Source: Candidatus Saccharimonadota bacterium
GTDB taxonomy: Bacteria; Patescibacteriota; Saccharimonadia; Saccharimonadales; Saccharimonadaceae
Reading direction: 5' to 3'
DNA length: 64,000 nt
Assembly: GCA_028288995.1 (NCBI GenBank)
Contig: JAQGHF010000003.1
Coordinates: forward strand, 305,292 to 369,291
Every line of letters starts with the position of its first letter. Position 1 is the first letter of the stretch. This document shows positions 33,664 to 40,650 of the stretch, in pieces. The notes under the pieces were generated by a model that saw nothing but the letters and a program-made list of their open reading frames with translations, was not told where the DNA came from and ran no database searches. Position numbers and translations under genes: made by a program.

Positions 33664-34287
33664 ATGAATCACCTTACTGTTGGGTTCGATGTCGACGATG
33701 TATTACTTCCTTCGGCAGACCATACTATTCGTTGGTATAACCGGTATCACGGCACGCAGCTCACACGCGATAACTGGTACGTGAATCTACCGATAAGCGT
33801 GTGGAAAGCTTCGACGGAGCACGAAATTGTCGAGCGAGTAAATGGTATCTTGAACTCGGATGATTTTCTGTCTGAGATCACTCCGATCGAGGGTGCACTG
33901 CAAGTGCTTGATGAGTTGGATGCCGCTGGGGATGAGCACTTTGCCGTCACCAGCCGTCCGCCCCTCCTTGCCGCGATGACGCATCGCGCACTGGAGCTTT
34001 GTTATCCAGGCAAGTTTCCTGAGGGAGTGGTGACATTCATTGACCACTCAACGGCGAGTGGTCGCATCAATACGATGACAAAGGTAGAGATTGCGGTCGC
34101 AAAACATGCAACGCATTTCGTTGATGATTTTGAGCATCATCTTCGTCCAATGGGCGAAGCAGGAATCACGCCGTTGCTGTTTGGAAAAGGATATCGCTGG
34201 AATAGTGATGCGAAGACACCTGGTCTCGCGAGAGTCAGTGATATGGAAGAGTTAAAGGAGTTTTTGCAGTATGAGCGAACCAAATAG
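33664..34287 (+). CDS. HAD-like 5'(3')-nucleotidase family protein
   Basis: A 207-aa protein. GFDVDDVLLPS near the N-terminus is a HAD motif I of the DxDD form typical of 5'(3')-deoxyribonucleotidases; FAVTSRP is motif II and HFVDDFEHHLRPM motif IV. A helical cap lies between ~20 and 90. It probably hydrolyses a nucleotide monophosphate or related phosphate. It starts two bases after thrS and overlaps the next gene by 17 bases, so it belongs to the thrS-miaA operon. Confidence 0.7.
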   Translation: MNHLTVGFDVDDVLLPSADHTIRWYNRYHGTQLTRDNWYVNLPISVWKASTEHEIVERVNGILNSDDFLSEITPIEGALQVLDELDAAGDEHFAVTSRPPLLAAMTHRALELCYPGKFPEGVVTFIDHSTASGRINTMTKVEIAVAKHATHFVDDFEHHLRPMGEAGITPLLFGKGYRWNSDAKTPGLARVSDMEELKEFLQYERTK

Positions 34288-34594
34288 CCCAAATAGTAAT
34301 TTCCGCAAAGATGTCGAAGCCCTCATGAGTAAAGTCCCTAAGGGTCAAGTGACCACGTATGGTGACCTTGCTGCTTTGGCAGGTCATCCCTATGCTGCCC
34401 GTATCGTTGGCGGTATGGCGCATTACGGTGACACGGAACTGCCGTGGCACCGATTAGTGAATCGTTTTGGTGGTCTCGCCAGCGGTTATTACGGTGGGCG
34501 AGAGCTACAGGCAGCGCATTTACTAGCTGAAGGCATTACCTGTACTGATTTTATCGTTGATAATTTCAAGGAGATCCGATGGCAGCCACTATAA
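34271..34594 (+). CDS. Alkyltransferase-like (ATL) DNA-repair protein
   Basis: A 107-aa single-domain protein of the O6-methylguanine methyltransferase fold. VPKGQVTTYGDLAALAGHPYAARIVGGMAH is the winged-helix DNA-binding part with the Arg finger region. The active-site PCHR is replaced by PWHR (residues 58-61), so the alkyl-acceptor cysteine is gone. ATL proteins bind O6-alkylguanine and hand it to nucleotide excision repair. It overlaps both neighbours (17 and 16 bases) in the thrS-miaA operon. Confidence 0.9.
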   Translation: MSEPNSPNSNFRKDVEALMSKVPKGQVTTYGDLAALAGHPYAARIVGGMAHYGDTELPWHRLVNRFGGLASGYYGGRELQAAHLLAEGITCTDFIVDNFKEIRWQPL

Positions 34595-35463
34595 AGACTT
34601 CTAAAGAAAATCTTCCTCTTGTTGTCATTGCCGGTCCGACCGCCAGCGGCAAATCTGGCGTTGCGATCGAGCTGGCTGAGCAGTTCGGCGGCGAAATTAT
34701 TTGTGCCGATTCGCGCACCATATATAAAGGTATGGATATTGGAACAGCCAAACCGAGTAACGAAGATCAGGCTCGTGTCCCACACTGGGGACTCGATCTT
34801 GTCGCTCCAAATGAGCCATTTTCTGCAGCTGACTTCAAGGCTTATGCGGTCCAGAAAATTGAAGAAATTCGGGCTCGCGGACACGTCCCATTTTTGGTTG
34901 GCGGCACTGGTTTGTACATCGATAGTGTCGTCTTCGATTATCAATTTGGACCGGCTGCAGACCTCGAAAAACGGGCAGAACTTGAACAGATGAGCCTTGA
35001 AGAACTGCACAATTATTGTATTCAATACAACATTCCTCTTCCAGAAAACGATCGAAACAAACGCTATGTGATTCGAGCGATTGAACAGAAAGGCATAAGC
35101 AGTAAGAGGTTAATGACCCCAATTAAAAATTGCATCATTGTTGGAATTACTACAGATTCTGAACAACTTCGCGAACGAATTGGAAAACGCAGTGAACAAT
35201 TATTTGAGGATGGAGTCGTGCAGGAGGCAAAGATATTGGGCGATACTTATGGCTGGGAAAGCGCCGCTATGACAGGAAATATTTACCGGCTTTCGCGAGC
35301 ATTCTTGAACAATGAAATTACAGAGTCTGAGCTTAAGCGCAGGAATGAGACGGCAGACTGGCAACTCGCAAAGCGTCAGATGACGTGGCTGAAACGAAAC
35401 CAATTTATAACCTGGTTGCCCTTAGGGGAAGTTAAAAATTACATCGGTGAACACCTCGCGTAG
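34579..35463 (+). CDS. miaA: tRNA dimethylallyltransferase MiaA
   Basis: A 294-aa enzyme that transfers a dimethylallyl group to A37 of tRNAs reading UNN codons. P-loop GPTASGKS is at residues ~16-23; ADSRTIYKGMDIGTAKP and VPHWGLDLVAPNEPFSAADF follow; VGGTGLYIDSVVFDY is the prenyl/tRNA site; AKRQMTWLKRN is near the C-terminus. Slightly shorter than the usual ~310 aa. It ends the operon, followed by the divergent-looking operator of the HTH gene. Confidence 0.95.
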   Translation: MAATIKTSKENLPLVVIAGPTASGKSGVAIELAEQFGGEIICADSRTIYKGMDIGTAKPSNEDQARVPHWGLDLVAPNEPFSAADFKAYAVQKIEEIRARGHVPFLVGGTGLYIDSVVFDYQFGPAADLEKRAELEQMSLEELHNYCIQYNIPLPENDRNKRYVIRAIEQKGISSKRLMTPIKNCIIVGITTDSEQLRERIGKRSEQLFEDGVVQEAKILGDTYGWESAAMTGNIYRLSRAFLNNEITESELKRRNETADWQLAKRQMTWLKRNQFITWLPLGEVKNYIGEHLA

Positions 35464-35473
35464 TCGCCTCCGT

Positions 35474-35492
35474 CGTGTTATGATAGAACACG
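35474..35492. promoter_or_regulatory. Palindromic operator overlapping the HTH-gene promoter
   Basis: CGTGTT (35474-35479) and AACACG (35487-35492) form a perfect 6-7-6 palindrome that overlaps the extended -10 TGT-TATGAT (35476-35484). The position suits repression, most simply by the product of the adjacent HTH gene. Confidence 0.55.
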
Positions 35493-35528
35493 AAAGTTAT
35501 GCATATATAGGTGCGAAAGGGAAGACAC

Positions 35529-36134
35529 ATGATTGATGCATTGTTCGGCTCAAAGACTCGGGTGAAGTTATTGCACCTGTTTTTGAACCACCCTGGACAA
35601 TCTTTTTACGTGCGTGAGATCACTCGCATTATCGACGAACAAATTAATTCTGTTCGCCGTGAACTGTCTAACATGCTCGAGGTGGGGGTCATCACTAGTG
35701 ATAGCAGCGATAACAAGCTCTATTATCAGGTGAATCAACGCTACGAGTTCTATTCGGCGCTTCGAGCGATCTTCGCTAACGAAGCACTTGTCACCAAGCC
35801 AGCGCTTTCTGAAGGCGAGACAGTCAGTGAGCAGTACCTTAGTGCCATCGCCGATATTGCGGCACTGCGCATTGCGATCCTCTCTGGTGTGCTTGTGAAG
35901 GGCTCTACCAGCTCAGTCGATGTCCTGCTTGTCGGCACATTGCCCGCAGCCAAGGTGAAGGCAGCGATGGCGATTATAGAGAAGCTGGAAGGTCGCGAGA
36001 TCAACTACAGCGTAATGTCGTACGATGACTTCTATTATCGTTTGAGCGTTCGTGATAAATTTATAACTGAAATCCTGACCTCGAAGCATACTGTCGCCAT
36101 CGACAAAGACAACGTCCTCAGTCAGCAGAATTAA
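35529..36134 (+). CDS. Winged-helix transcriptional regulator
   Basis: A 201-aa protein from ATG 35529. Residues ~5-75 form a winged helix of the ArsR/MarR-like group: SKTRVKLLHLFLNHPGQSFYVREITRIIDEQINSVRRELSNMLEVGVI, then the wing NKLYYQVNQRYEFY. The C-terminal half (IAILSGVLVKGSTSSVDVLLVG) resembles a nucleotidyltransferase-like fold seen after such HTH domains in some archaeal and CPR proteins, but without a clear active site. A palindrome over its own promoter suggests autoregulation. Ligand unknown. Confidence 0.68.
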   Translation: MIDALFGSKTRVKLLHLFLNHPGQSFYVREITRIIDEQINSVRRELSNMLEVGVITSDSSDNKLYYQVNQRYEFYSALRAIFANEALVTKPALSEGETVSEQYLSAIADIAALRIAILSGVLVKGSTSSVDVLLVGTLPAAKVKAAMAIIEKLEGREINYSVMSYDDFYYRLSVRDKFITEILTSKHTVAIDKDNVLSQQN

Positions 36135-36176
36135 TACAGAGAATCCCCCCGAAGGAAGAAAAGGAAGAAACTAACC

Positions 36177-36812
36177 ATGTTTGAAATTGAATATAAGGGT
36201 GCAAATAGCGTTATTATCTCGACAAAGAAGTCGACACTTGTGGTGGATCCAAAGCTTTCGCTTGTTGGACTGAGGGATGTTTCAACAAAAGACGCAGTAG
36301 AACTGGCGACTGAAGCTCGTTTTGCGTTGGGTGCCGAAACAGCACGCCTTAATATTGAAGGACCAGGCGAATACGGCGTCGCTGAGTTCGATATTAAGGG
36401 AATTGCTGCGCAACGACACCTTGATAGTGAGTCTGAACCGCTTATTTCAACCATTTACCGCGTTGAAATAAACGAAACTCGTATCGCAATCATTGGAAAC
36501 ATCTACGAAAAGCTCTCAGAAACGCAACTTGAAGAGATTGGTCTGATTGATATTCTTATTATTCCTGTTGGCGGCAACGGTTATACACTTGATGCGACCG
36601 GCGCAGCGACCATTACAAGGTCAATTGATCCAAAGATCGTAATTCCAGTCCATTATGCTGACGCTGGTATTAAATACGAAGTCGTACAAGACGCACTCGA
36701 GACCTTTACGAAGGAACTTGGCGCTCCTGTCGAGGAACTGCCAAAGTTCAAGCTCAAGCAAGCAGCACCACTTCCTGCAGTCCTCACCACTATTGTTTTG
36801 GCGCGCGCGTAG
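36177..36812 (+). CDS. MBL-fold protein lacking the HxHxDH metal site
   Basis: A 211-aa protein. MFEIEYKGANSVIISTKKSTLVVDPKLS starts like UPF0173-type metallo-beta-lactamase-fold hydrolases, and DILIIPVGGNGYTLDATGAATITRSIDPKIVIPVHY matches their C-terminal half. The HxHxDH motif expected after the second strand is absent: the segment ALGAETARLNIEGPGEY has no histidine. One late histidine (PVHY) remains. It may be a catalytically inactive or differently acting member. Preceded by GGAAGAAAAGGAAG. It follows the HTH gene by 42 bases and may be co-transcribed with it. Confidence 0.75.
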   Translation: MFEIEYKGANSVIISTKKSTLVVDPKLSLVGLRDVSTKDAVELATEARFALGAETARLNIEGPGEYGVAEFDIKGIAAQRHLDSESEPLISTIYRVEINETRIAIIGNIYEKLSETQLEEIGLIDILIIPVGGNGYTLDATGAATITRSIDPKIVIPVHYADAGIKYEVVQDALETFTKELGAPVEELPKFKLKQAAPLPAVLTTIVLARA

Positions 36813-36850
36813 ATTCGCGCCGCCCCAACCCTAGTAAAAAGGGATAAAAA

Positions 36851-36880
36851 AACTCCCCGTAACTATGCGGGGAGTTTTGT
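36851..36880. terminator. Bidirectional terminator between MBL gene and rpmB
   Basis: Stem AACTCCCCG (36851-36859) with CGGGGAGTT (36868-36876). T-run on the plus strand after it and A-run before it, so it serves both convergent genes. Confidence 0.9.
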
Positions 36881-36896
36881 CTGTCCACTAATGTAA

Positions 36897-37121
36897 TTAC
36901 TTAGCGAGTGCGACTGCTGATCCCTTTGAAGGAAGGATACCTTTTTTCTTAAGTGTACGAATGGCCTGAGTTGAAAGTACCATTGTTACTTTTTGACCTT
37001 CAAATTCGAAAGTCTTCTTCTGAAGATTTGGTTTGAAAACGCGGTTTGTGCGACGCAAAGAGAAGCTAACGTTGTTGCCAAATTGCTTTCCTTTTCCAGT
37101 GAGTTCACATCGTGCGACCAT
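36897..37121 (-). CDS. rpmB: Ribosomal protein bL28
   Basis: A 74-aa protein with the typical opening [36 protein letters not shown]. It is a structural part of the large subunit near the E site. Single cysteine, no zinc motif. Preceded on the minus strand by GAAGGA and a TAGTAT box (plus 37140-37147 region). A hairpin CTACG/CGTAG lies at 37160-37174 upstream. Confidence 0.95.
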   Translation of the reverse strand: MVARCELTGKGKQFGNNVSFSLRRTNRVFKPNLQKKTFEFEGQKVTMVLSTQAIRTLKKKGILPSKGSAVALAK

Positions 37122-37239
37122 AATTGTTTCCTTCGTTTTCTATACTATCCATTAACTCGCTACGTTTTCCGTAGGCAATGTAACTCATTTTACCCTTTTT
37201 ACCCTTCAGAGTCAAGCTGTTATACTAAGATGAATAAAT

Positions 37240-37878
37240 ATGATCGATTTTATACTCAGTATCGTTATAGTTCTCGTCGTCCTTCTCCTTTCGATGACGC
37301 TGCATGAAGCAATGCACGGCTTTATTGCCTATTGGTTAGGTGACGATACGGCCAAACGAGAAGGTCGACTGACGCTTAACCCAATCAAACACCTTGATCC
37401 GTTTCTTTCCCTTATTTTACCGCTCACGTTGTTCTTAATCGGCGCACCAGTGTTCGGTGGCGCAAAGCCTGTGCCATTTAACCCCGATAGGGTAAGAGGT
37501 GAGGAGTGGGGCGCTGCATTGGTTGCTGCTGCCGGTCCTTTAACAAACTTGGTGATTGCTTTTGTTACCTTTGGATTATGGGCTGTCCTTGGGGCACCAG
37601 CGGCATCGAGCATTGCCGGACACATCTTGATCACCGCATACACGGTCAACCTCGGTTTCTTTATCTTTAACAGTATTCCAATCCCACCACTTGATGGATC
37701 TCGTGTGATCTACGCACTGGCACCCGATTTCATCCGGTCAGGGATGCGCGCCGTCGAGCGTTACGGCATCGTTTTTGTCTTTGCAATCGTCCTTCTCTTT
37801 AGCAGTCAAATCGGCATGCTTATCATCACCGTGATGAACTTTTTCATTAGTGTTTTTGCTGGTATTTTCAGGCTCTAG
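37240..37878 (+). CDS. Site-2 protease family (M50) membrane metalloprotease
   Basis: A 212-aa polytopic protein. The zinc motif is in LHEAMHGFIAYWLGDDTAKREGRLTLNPIKHLDPF (HEAMH = HExxH, residues ~22-26) and the third ligand region in FNSIPIPPLDGSRVI. Five hydrophobic segments. This is the compact Sporulation-IVFB-like group that lacks a PDZ domain. Such enzymes cleave substrates within the membrane; the substrate is not predictable. TGT-TATACT at 37218-37226 precedes the ATG by 13 bases. Confidence 0.88.
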   Translation: MIDFILSIVIVLVVLLLSMTLHEAMHGFIAYWLGDDTAKREGRLTLNPIKHLDPFLSLILPLTLFLIGAPVFGGAKPVPFNPDRVRGEEWGAALVAAAGPLTNLVIAFVTFGLWAVLGAPAASSIAGHILITAYTVNLGFFIFNSIPIPPLDGSRVIYALAPDFIRSGMRAVERYGIVFVFAIVLLFSSQIGMLIITVMNFFISVFAGIFRL

Positions 37879-37905
37879 TCAGTCGGTTGGGAGTATAATA
37901 AGAAG

Positions 37906-38058
37906 TACCCAAGAGGGGCACCCCTAGGTGTATATGATTTTCCGATATATATGATTGGGAAGCCAATATATCTCGTTTCCGTGGAGACGAGTTGCGGCCA
38001 ACCACCTTGCACACACGCGGGGAATATCATAACGCCTAGGAGTCCTCTTGGGTTTTTT
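37906..38058 (+). ncRNA. Candidate structured small RNA with closing-stem terminator
   Basis: TATAAT at 37894-37899 would start an RNA near 37906. Its 5' end CCCAAGAGG (37908-37916) pairs perfectly with CCTCTTGGG (38044-38052), which is followed by TTTTTT; CCTAGG at 37923-37928 pairs with CCTAGG at 38035-38040; TATGAT-TTTCC near 37932 pairs with GGAA-TATCATA near 38020. Inside are hairpins GATATAT/ATATATC with an ATTGG-GAAG-CCAAT tip, and CTCGTTTCC/GGAGACGAG. About 150 nt, no ORF. It does not show the conserved tips of SRP RNA. It could be a 6S-like or new RNA, or a long leader of the downstream gene. Confidence 0.6.
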
Positions 38059-38118
38059 GTTTTTGCTTATGGTTATTCGTAGTATACTGAGTAGTATAAA
38101 AAAGAGACTGACATAAAC

Positions 38119-39006
38119 ATGAAACAAAGACTCTCGGTTCGAGCAATTATCAACGACGGCGGCAAAACGCTTGTTGTGCGTCGTGCAAACGGACGACCAA
38201 CTATCCTTGGAAAATATGAACTGCCTGGTGGGAAGCTTGCCTACAACGAACAGCCGGAAGATGCGCTGCGTCGATACCTCCACGATGACATCGGGGTCCA
38301 CGTAAAGTCTGCCCATTTATTTGATGTAGTTACCTATATTGATCACGATGATCGCGGTATTCAGTACGCGGTTATTGTCTATTTAGTGACACCCGCTGAG
38401 ACTAATCGACCGATCAAACTGAGCGGAAATTATAACAAGTACAAATATAGTTTGATGTCAGAATTTCAACAGAATGAACTCACGGATCTGACTCAACTTT
38501 TGTTGGGAATTATACAACAAGAGGAAATAACAGATAAAACTTTCAAAACAGTTAAAGTTTCCGGTGCAAAAAATACATCGGAAGATAGCATTACAATTTT
38601 CTCCGATGGGGGATCGAGGGGCAACCCTGGACCATCTGCGGCGGGGTATGTCGTGCTCGATTCGAGCCAACAGGTAATTGCACAGGGCGGAGAGTACCTC
38701 GGCATCACGACAAATAACCAAGCCGAATATCACGGCGTCCGTCTTGGACTTGAAAAAGCACTGGAGCTAAAATACAAACGCGTTGACTTCAAAATTGATA
38801 GCATGTTGGTGGTGAATCAAATGAAAGGATTCTACAAAATTAAGAATCGTGAGCTATGGCCAATCCACGAACGAATCCGCGAGTTGATGACGAAATTTGA
38901 TAAAGTGACGTTCAATCACGTGATGCGAGAGTTCAACCAGTTGGCCGACGGGATGGTCAATAAGACGCTGGATGAACACAGGGATCAGGTAAAAGCTTCA
39001 GCTTAG
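38119..39006 (+). CDS. Fusion of degenerate Nudix domain and RNase HI
   Basis: A 295-aa protein. Residues 1-~135 have the Nudix fold: WELPGGK-like YELPGGKLAYNEQPEDALRRYLHDDIGV. In the Nudix box (Gx5Ex7REUxEExGU) the central REUxEE reads RYLHDD, so the first catalytic Glu is Tyr53 and the EE pair is Asp56-Asp57. Residues ~155-295 are RNase HI: FSDGGSRGNPG (Asp163), NNQAEYHG (Glu203), KIDSMLVVNQ (Asp227), NQLADGMVN (Asp277), a complete active site. It should cut RNA in RNA-DNA hybrids; the Nudix part may bind nucleotide or RNA rather than hydrolyse. Confidence 0.85.
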   Translation: MKQRLSVRAIINDGGKTLVVRRANGRPTILGKYELPGGKLAYNEQPEDALRRYLHDDIGVHVKSAHLFDVVTYIDHDDRGIQYAVIVYLVTPAETNRPIKLSGNYNKYKYSLMSEFQQNELTDLTQLLLGIIQQEEITDKTFKTVKVSGAKNTSEDSITIFSDGGSRGNPGPSAAGYVVLDSSQQVIAQGGEYLGITTNNQAEYHGVRLGLEKALELKYKRVDFKIDSMLVVNQMKGFYKIKNRELWPIHERIRELMTKFDKVTFNHVMREFNQLADGMVNKTLDEHRDQVKASA

Positions 39007-39021
39007 TGTTATAATACCCTT

Positions 39022-39358
39022 CAGGTAGTTCGTTAGACGACCGCTTGCCATAAAACAGCAAGAGGAAAGTCCGGGCAGCATAGGATAATGGCAGTTGTTA
39101 ACGGCAACCGGGGGTGACCCTAGGGAAAGTGCCACAGAAACAAAACCGCCTCTTCGGAGGTAAGGGTGAAATGAGTGGGGTAAGAGCCCACAGCGTCATA
39201 TGGTGACATATGGAGAAGGTAAACCCTGCCTGCTGCAAGGAGGTCAACATTAAGAGCGATCCGTTCGTTGACCGCTACCCGCTTGATCCTACGAGCAATC
39301 GTGGGGCTAGATAGATGGTCGTCCTCGACAAAACCCGGCTTATAGGCGGACTACCTAA
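39022..39358 (+). ncRNA. rnpB: RNase P RNA, bacterial type A
   Basis: The P4 and CR I-V hallmarks are present: AGAGGAAAGTCCGGGC near 39060, GGGTGACCC, AGGGTGAAATGAG, AGAGCCCACAGC, GGTAAACCC and the 3' GATAGATGG ... ACAAAACCCGGCTTA. The terminal pairing P1 is AGGTAGT (5') with ACTACCT (3'). Promoter TGT-TATAAT at 39007-39015. It removes 5' leaders from pre-tRNAs. Confidence 0.97.
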
Positions 39359-39365
39359 CAAAAAA

Positions 39366-39390
39366 CCACCCTTTTGCGGGGTGGCTTTTT
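39366..39390. terminator. Bidirectional terminator between rnpB and rplT
   Basis: CCACCC (39368-39373) pairs with GGGTGG (39380-39385); A6 on the 5' side and T5 on the 3' side, so it ends rnpB on plus and the infC-rpmI-rplT operon on minus. Confidence 0.88.
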
Positions 39391-39424
39391 GTTTCCTCAG
39401 CGTATATTACTAGGTAATAGAGAT

Positions 39425-39769
39425 TTACTTAGCAGTGTTCTTGGCAATAGCCTTAAATGCGGCAGGTTCGCTGACAGCGAGTTCAGCAAGTACCTTACGG
39501 TCAAGCTCGATCTTTGCAGCCTTGAGGCCAGCGATCAATTTACCGTAAGTCGTACCTTCTTCGCGTGCAGCAGCGTTGATACGTGTGATCCAGAGACCAC
39601 GAAGATCACGCTTTTTGTTGCGGCGGTCGCGGTAAGCGTACTCGAGGGCACGGGTAACACCTTGCTTCGCAAGACGGAAGCTCCGTGTTCGGTTGTGCTG
39701 CATACCTTTGGCAGCATCTAAAATCTTTTTGTGGCGGTTGCGTGCGGTGACGCTTCGTTTAACTCGCAT
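39425..39769 (-). CDS. rplT: Ribosomal protein bL20
   Basis: A 114-aa protein with [23 protein letters not shown] and [27 protein letters not shown], the family's N-terminal RNA-binding helix and globular part. bL20 binds 23S rRNA early in 50S assembly and in many bacteria represses its own operon by binding the leader. It is 2 bases from rpmI in the conserved infC-rpmI-rplT order. Confidence 0.97.
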   Translation of the reverse strand: MRVKRSVTARNRHKKILDAAKGMQHNRTRSFRLAKQGVTRALEYAYRDRRNKKRDLRGLWITRINAAAREEGTTYGKLIAGLKAAKIELDRKVLAELAVSEPAAFKAIAKNTAK

Positions 39770-39771
39770 AA

Positions 39772-39966
39772 TTAAATTCCTAGTGCTCGTTTAATATTTC
39801 GTGCGGTGTGACCAGTCACAATCGCAGTTGTGTTGATCCGTCGCTTTCGGCCGTTGCTCTTCTTTGCAAGAAGGTGGGCGCCGAATGCGCGTCGTCGGGT
39901 CAATTTACCAGTACTGGTAACCTTGATCCGTTTGGCGGTACCCTTATGGGTTTTCATCTTTGGCAT
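39772..39966 (-). CDS. rpmI: Ribosomal protein bL35
   Basis: A 64-aa basic protein, [33 protein letters not shown] and a final Lys/Arg-rich helix, of usual length. Second gene of the infC-rpmI-rplT operon, 25 bases after infC and 2 bases before rplT. Confidence 0.97.
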   Translation of the reverse strand: MPKMKTHKGTAKRIKVTSTGKLTRRRAFGAHLLAKKSNGRKRRINTTAIVTGHTARNIKRALGI

Positions 39967-39991
39967 TATATTACTCCGTTATTTACTGCTA

Positions 39992-40498
39992 CTATTTGCT
40001 TCGAATGACAACGCTGAGGTTGCGTCCAGCCATAGTCGGCTCATGCTCGAGCACTGCATCATTTTCGAGAAGGAGAGCGATCCGTTTGATCATCTCATAA
40101 CCTAGTTCACGGTGGGCGTTTTCACGACCACGGAAGAAGATTTGGAGACGAACTTTGTGACCGTCCGCCAAGAACTCACGTACCTTTCGAAGCTTGATAT
40201 CGAGGTCACCTTGACCAATCTTCATGCCGAAACGCATTTGTTTGAGTTCACCCTGTTTGTTGCTGCGGCGGTTTTTCTGCGCCTCTTTCATCTTTTGGTA
40301 CTGGTATTTACCCCAGTCGACGATCTTTACAACGGGAGGGTCGGCGTTAGGAGATATCTCAACCAAATCAAGTCCTGCTTCTTCTGCTAGCTTAAGTGCT
40401 TCTGCGCGACTTAGAATACCAAGTTGTTCACCGGATTCACCGATAACGCGTAGTTCGCTTGCGCGAATAGCATCGTTAATACGAATTGATTGACTGAT
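39992..40498 (-). CDS. infC: Translation initiation factor IF-3 with a probable AUC start codon
   Basis: A 168-aa factor that keeps 30S subunits free and checks start-codon pairing. The N-domain reads SIRINDAIRASELRVIGESGEQLGILSRAEAL and the C-domain contains KQMRFGMKIGQGDLDIKLRKVREFL and EPTMAGRNLSVVI. No ATG, GTG or TTG in frame precedes the essential INDAIRASE segment; an in-frame TAA lies five codons upstream of ATC 40498-40496. The sequence TAAGGAG-TATAT-ATC puts a strong Shine-Dalgarno five bases before AUC. infC in E. coli starts at AUU, allowing IF-3 to repress itself; the same control is inferred here. A TTG start at 40366 would delete the N-domain. Confidence 0.9.
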   Translation of the reverse strand: MSQSIRINDAIRASELRVIGESGEQLGILSRAEALKLAEEAGLDLVEISPNADPPVVKIVDWGKYQYQKMKEAQKNRRSNKQGELKQMRFGMKIGQGDLDIKLRKVREFLADGHKVRLQIFFRGRENAHRELGYEMIKRIALLLENDAVLEHEPTMAGRNLSVVIRSK

Positions 40499-40615
40499 AT
40501 ATACTCCTTATTTCCTTCTGTTTGCCCTAGTAGATCTACGGTATGTTTGTTCTACCAGGATGAGTACAGTTGCTCTAGCGTGTTACTCAGCAACTATAGT
40601 ACCAAAAATTACCAA
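40499..40615 (-). promoter_or_regulatory. infC operon promoter and leader
   Basis: On the minus strand a TGG-TACTAT extended -10 (about 40608-40600) is followed by a ~100-base leader with two hairpins: AGTTGCT pairing with AGCAACT, and CCTGGTAGA pairing with TCTACTAGG (one G-T). This resembles leaders where bL20 acts, but the match is structural only. Confidence 0.5.
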
Positions 40616-40650
40616 ATATCACAAGGGTAAAACTAGGGGTAGACCACTGT

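Noticed and set aside
37906..38058. SRP RNA or canonical 6S RNA
   Set aside because: The GGAAGCAGCC-type SRP tip is absent, and the multibranch interior does not look like the single long bubble of 6S RNA.
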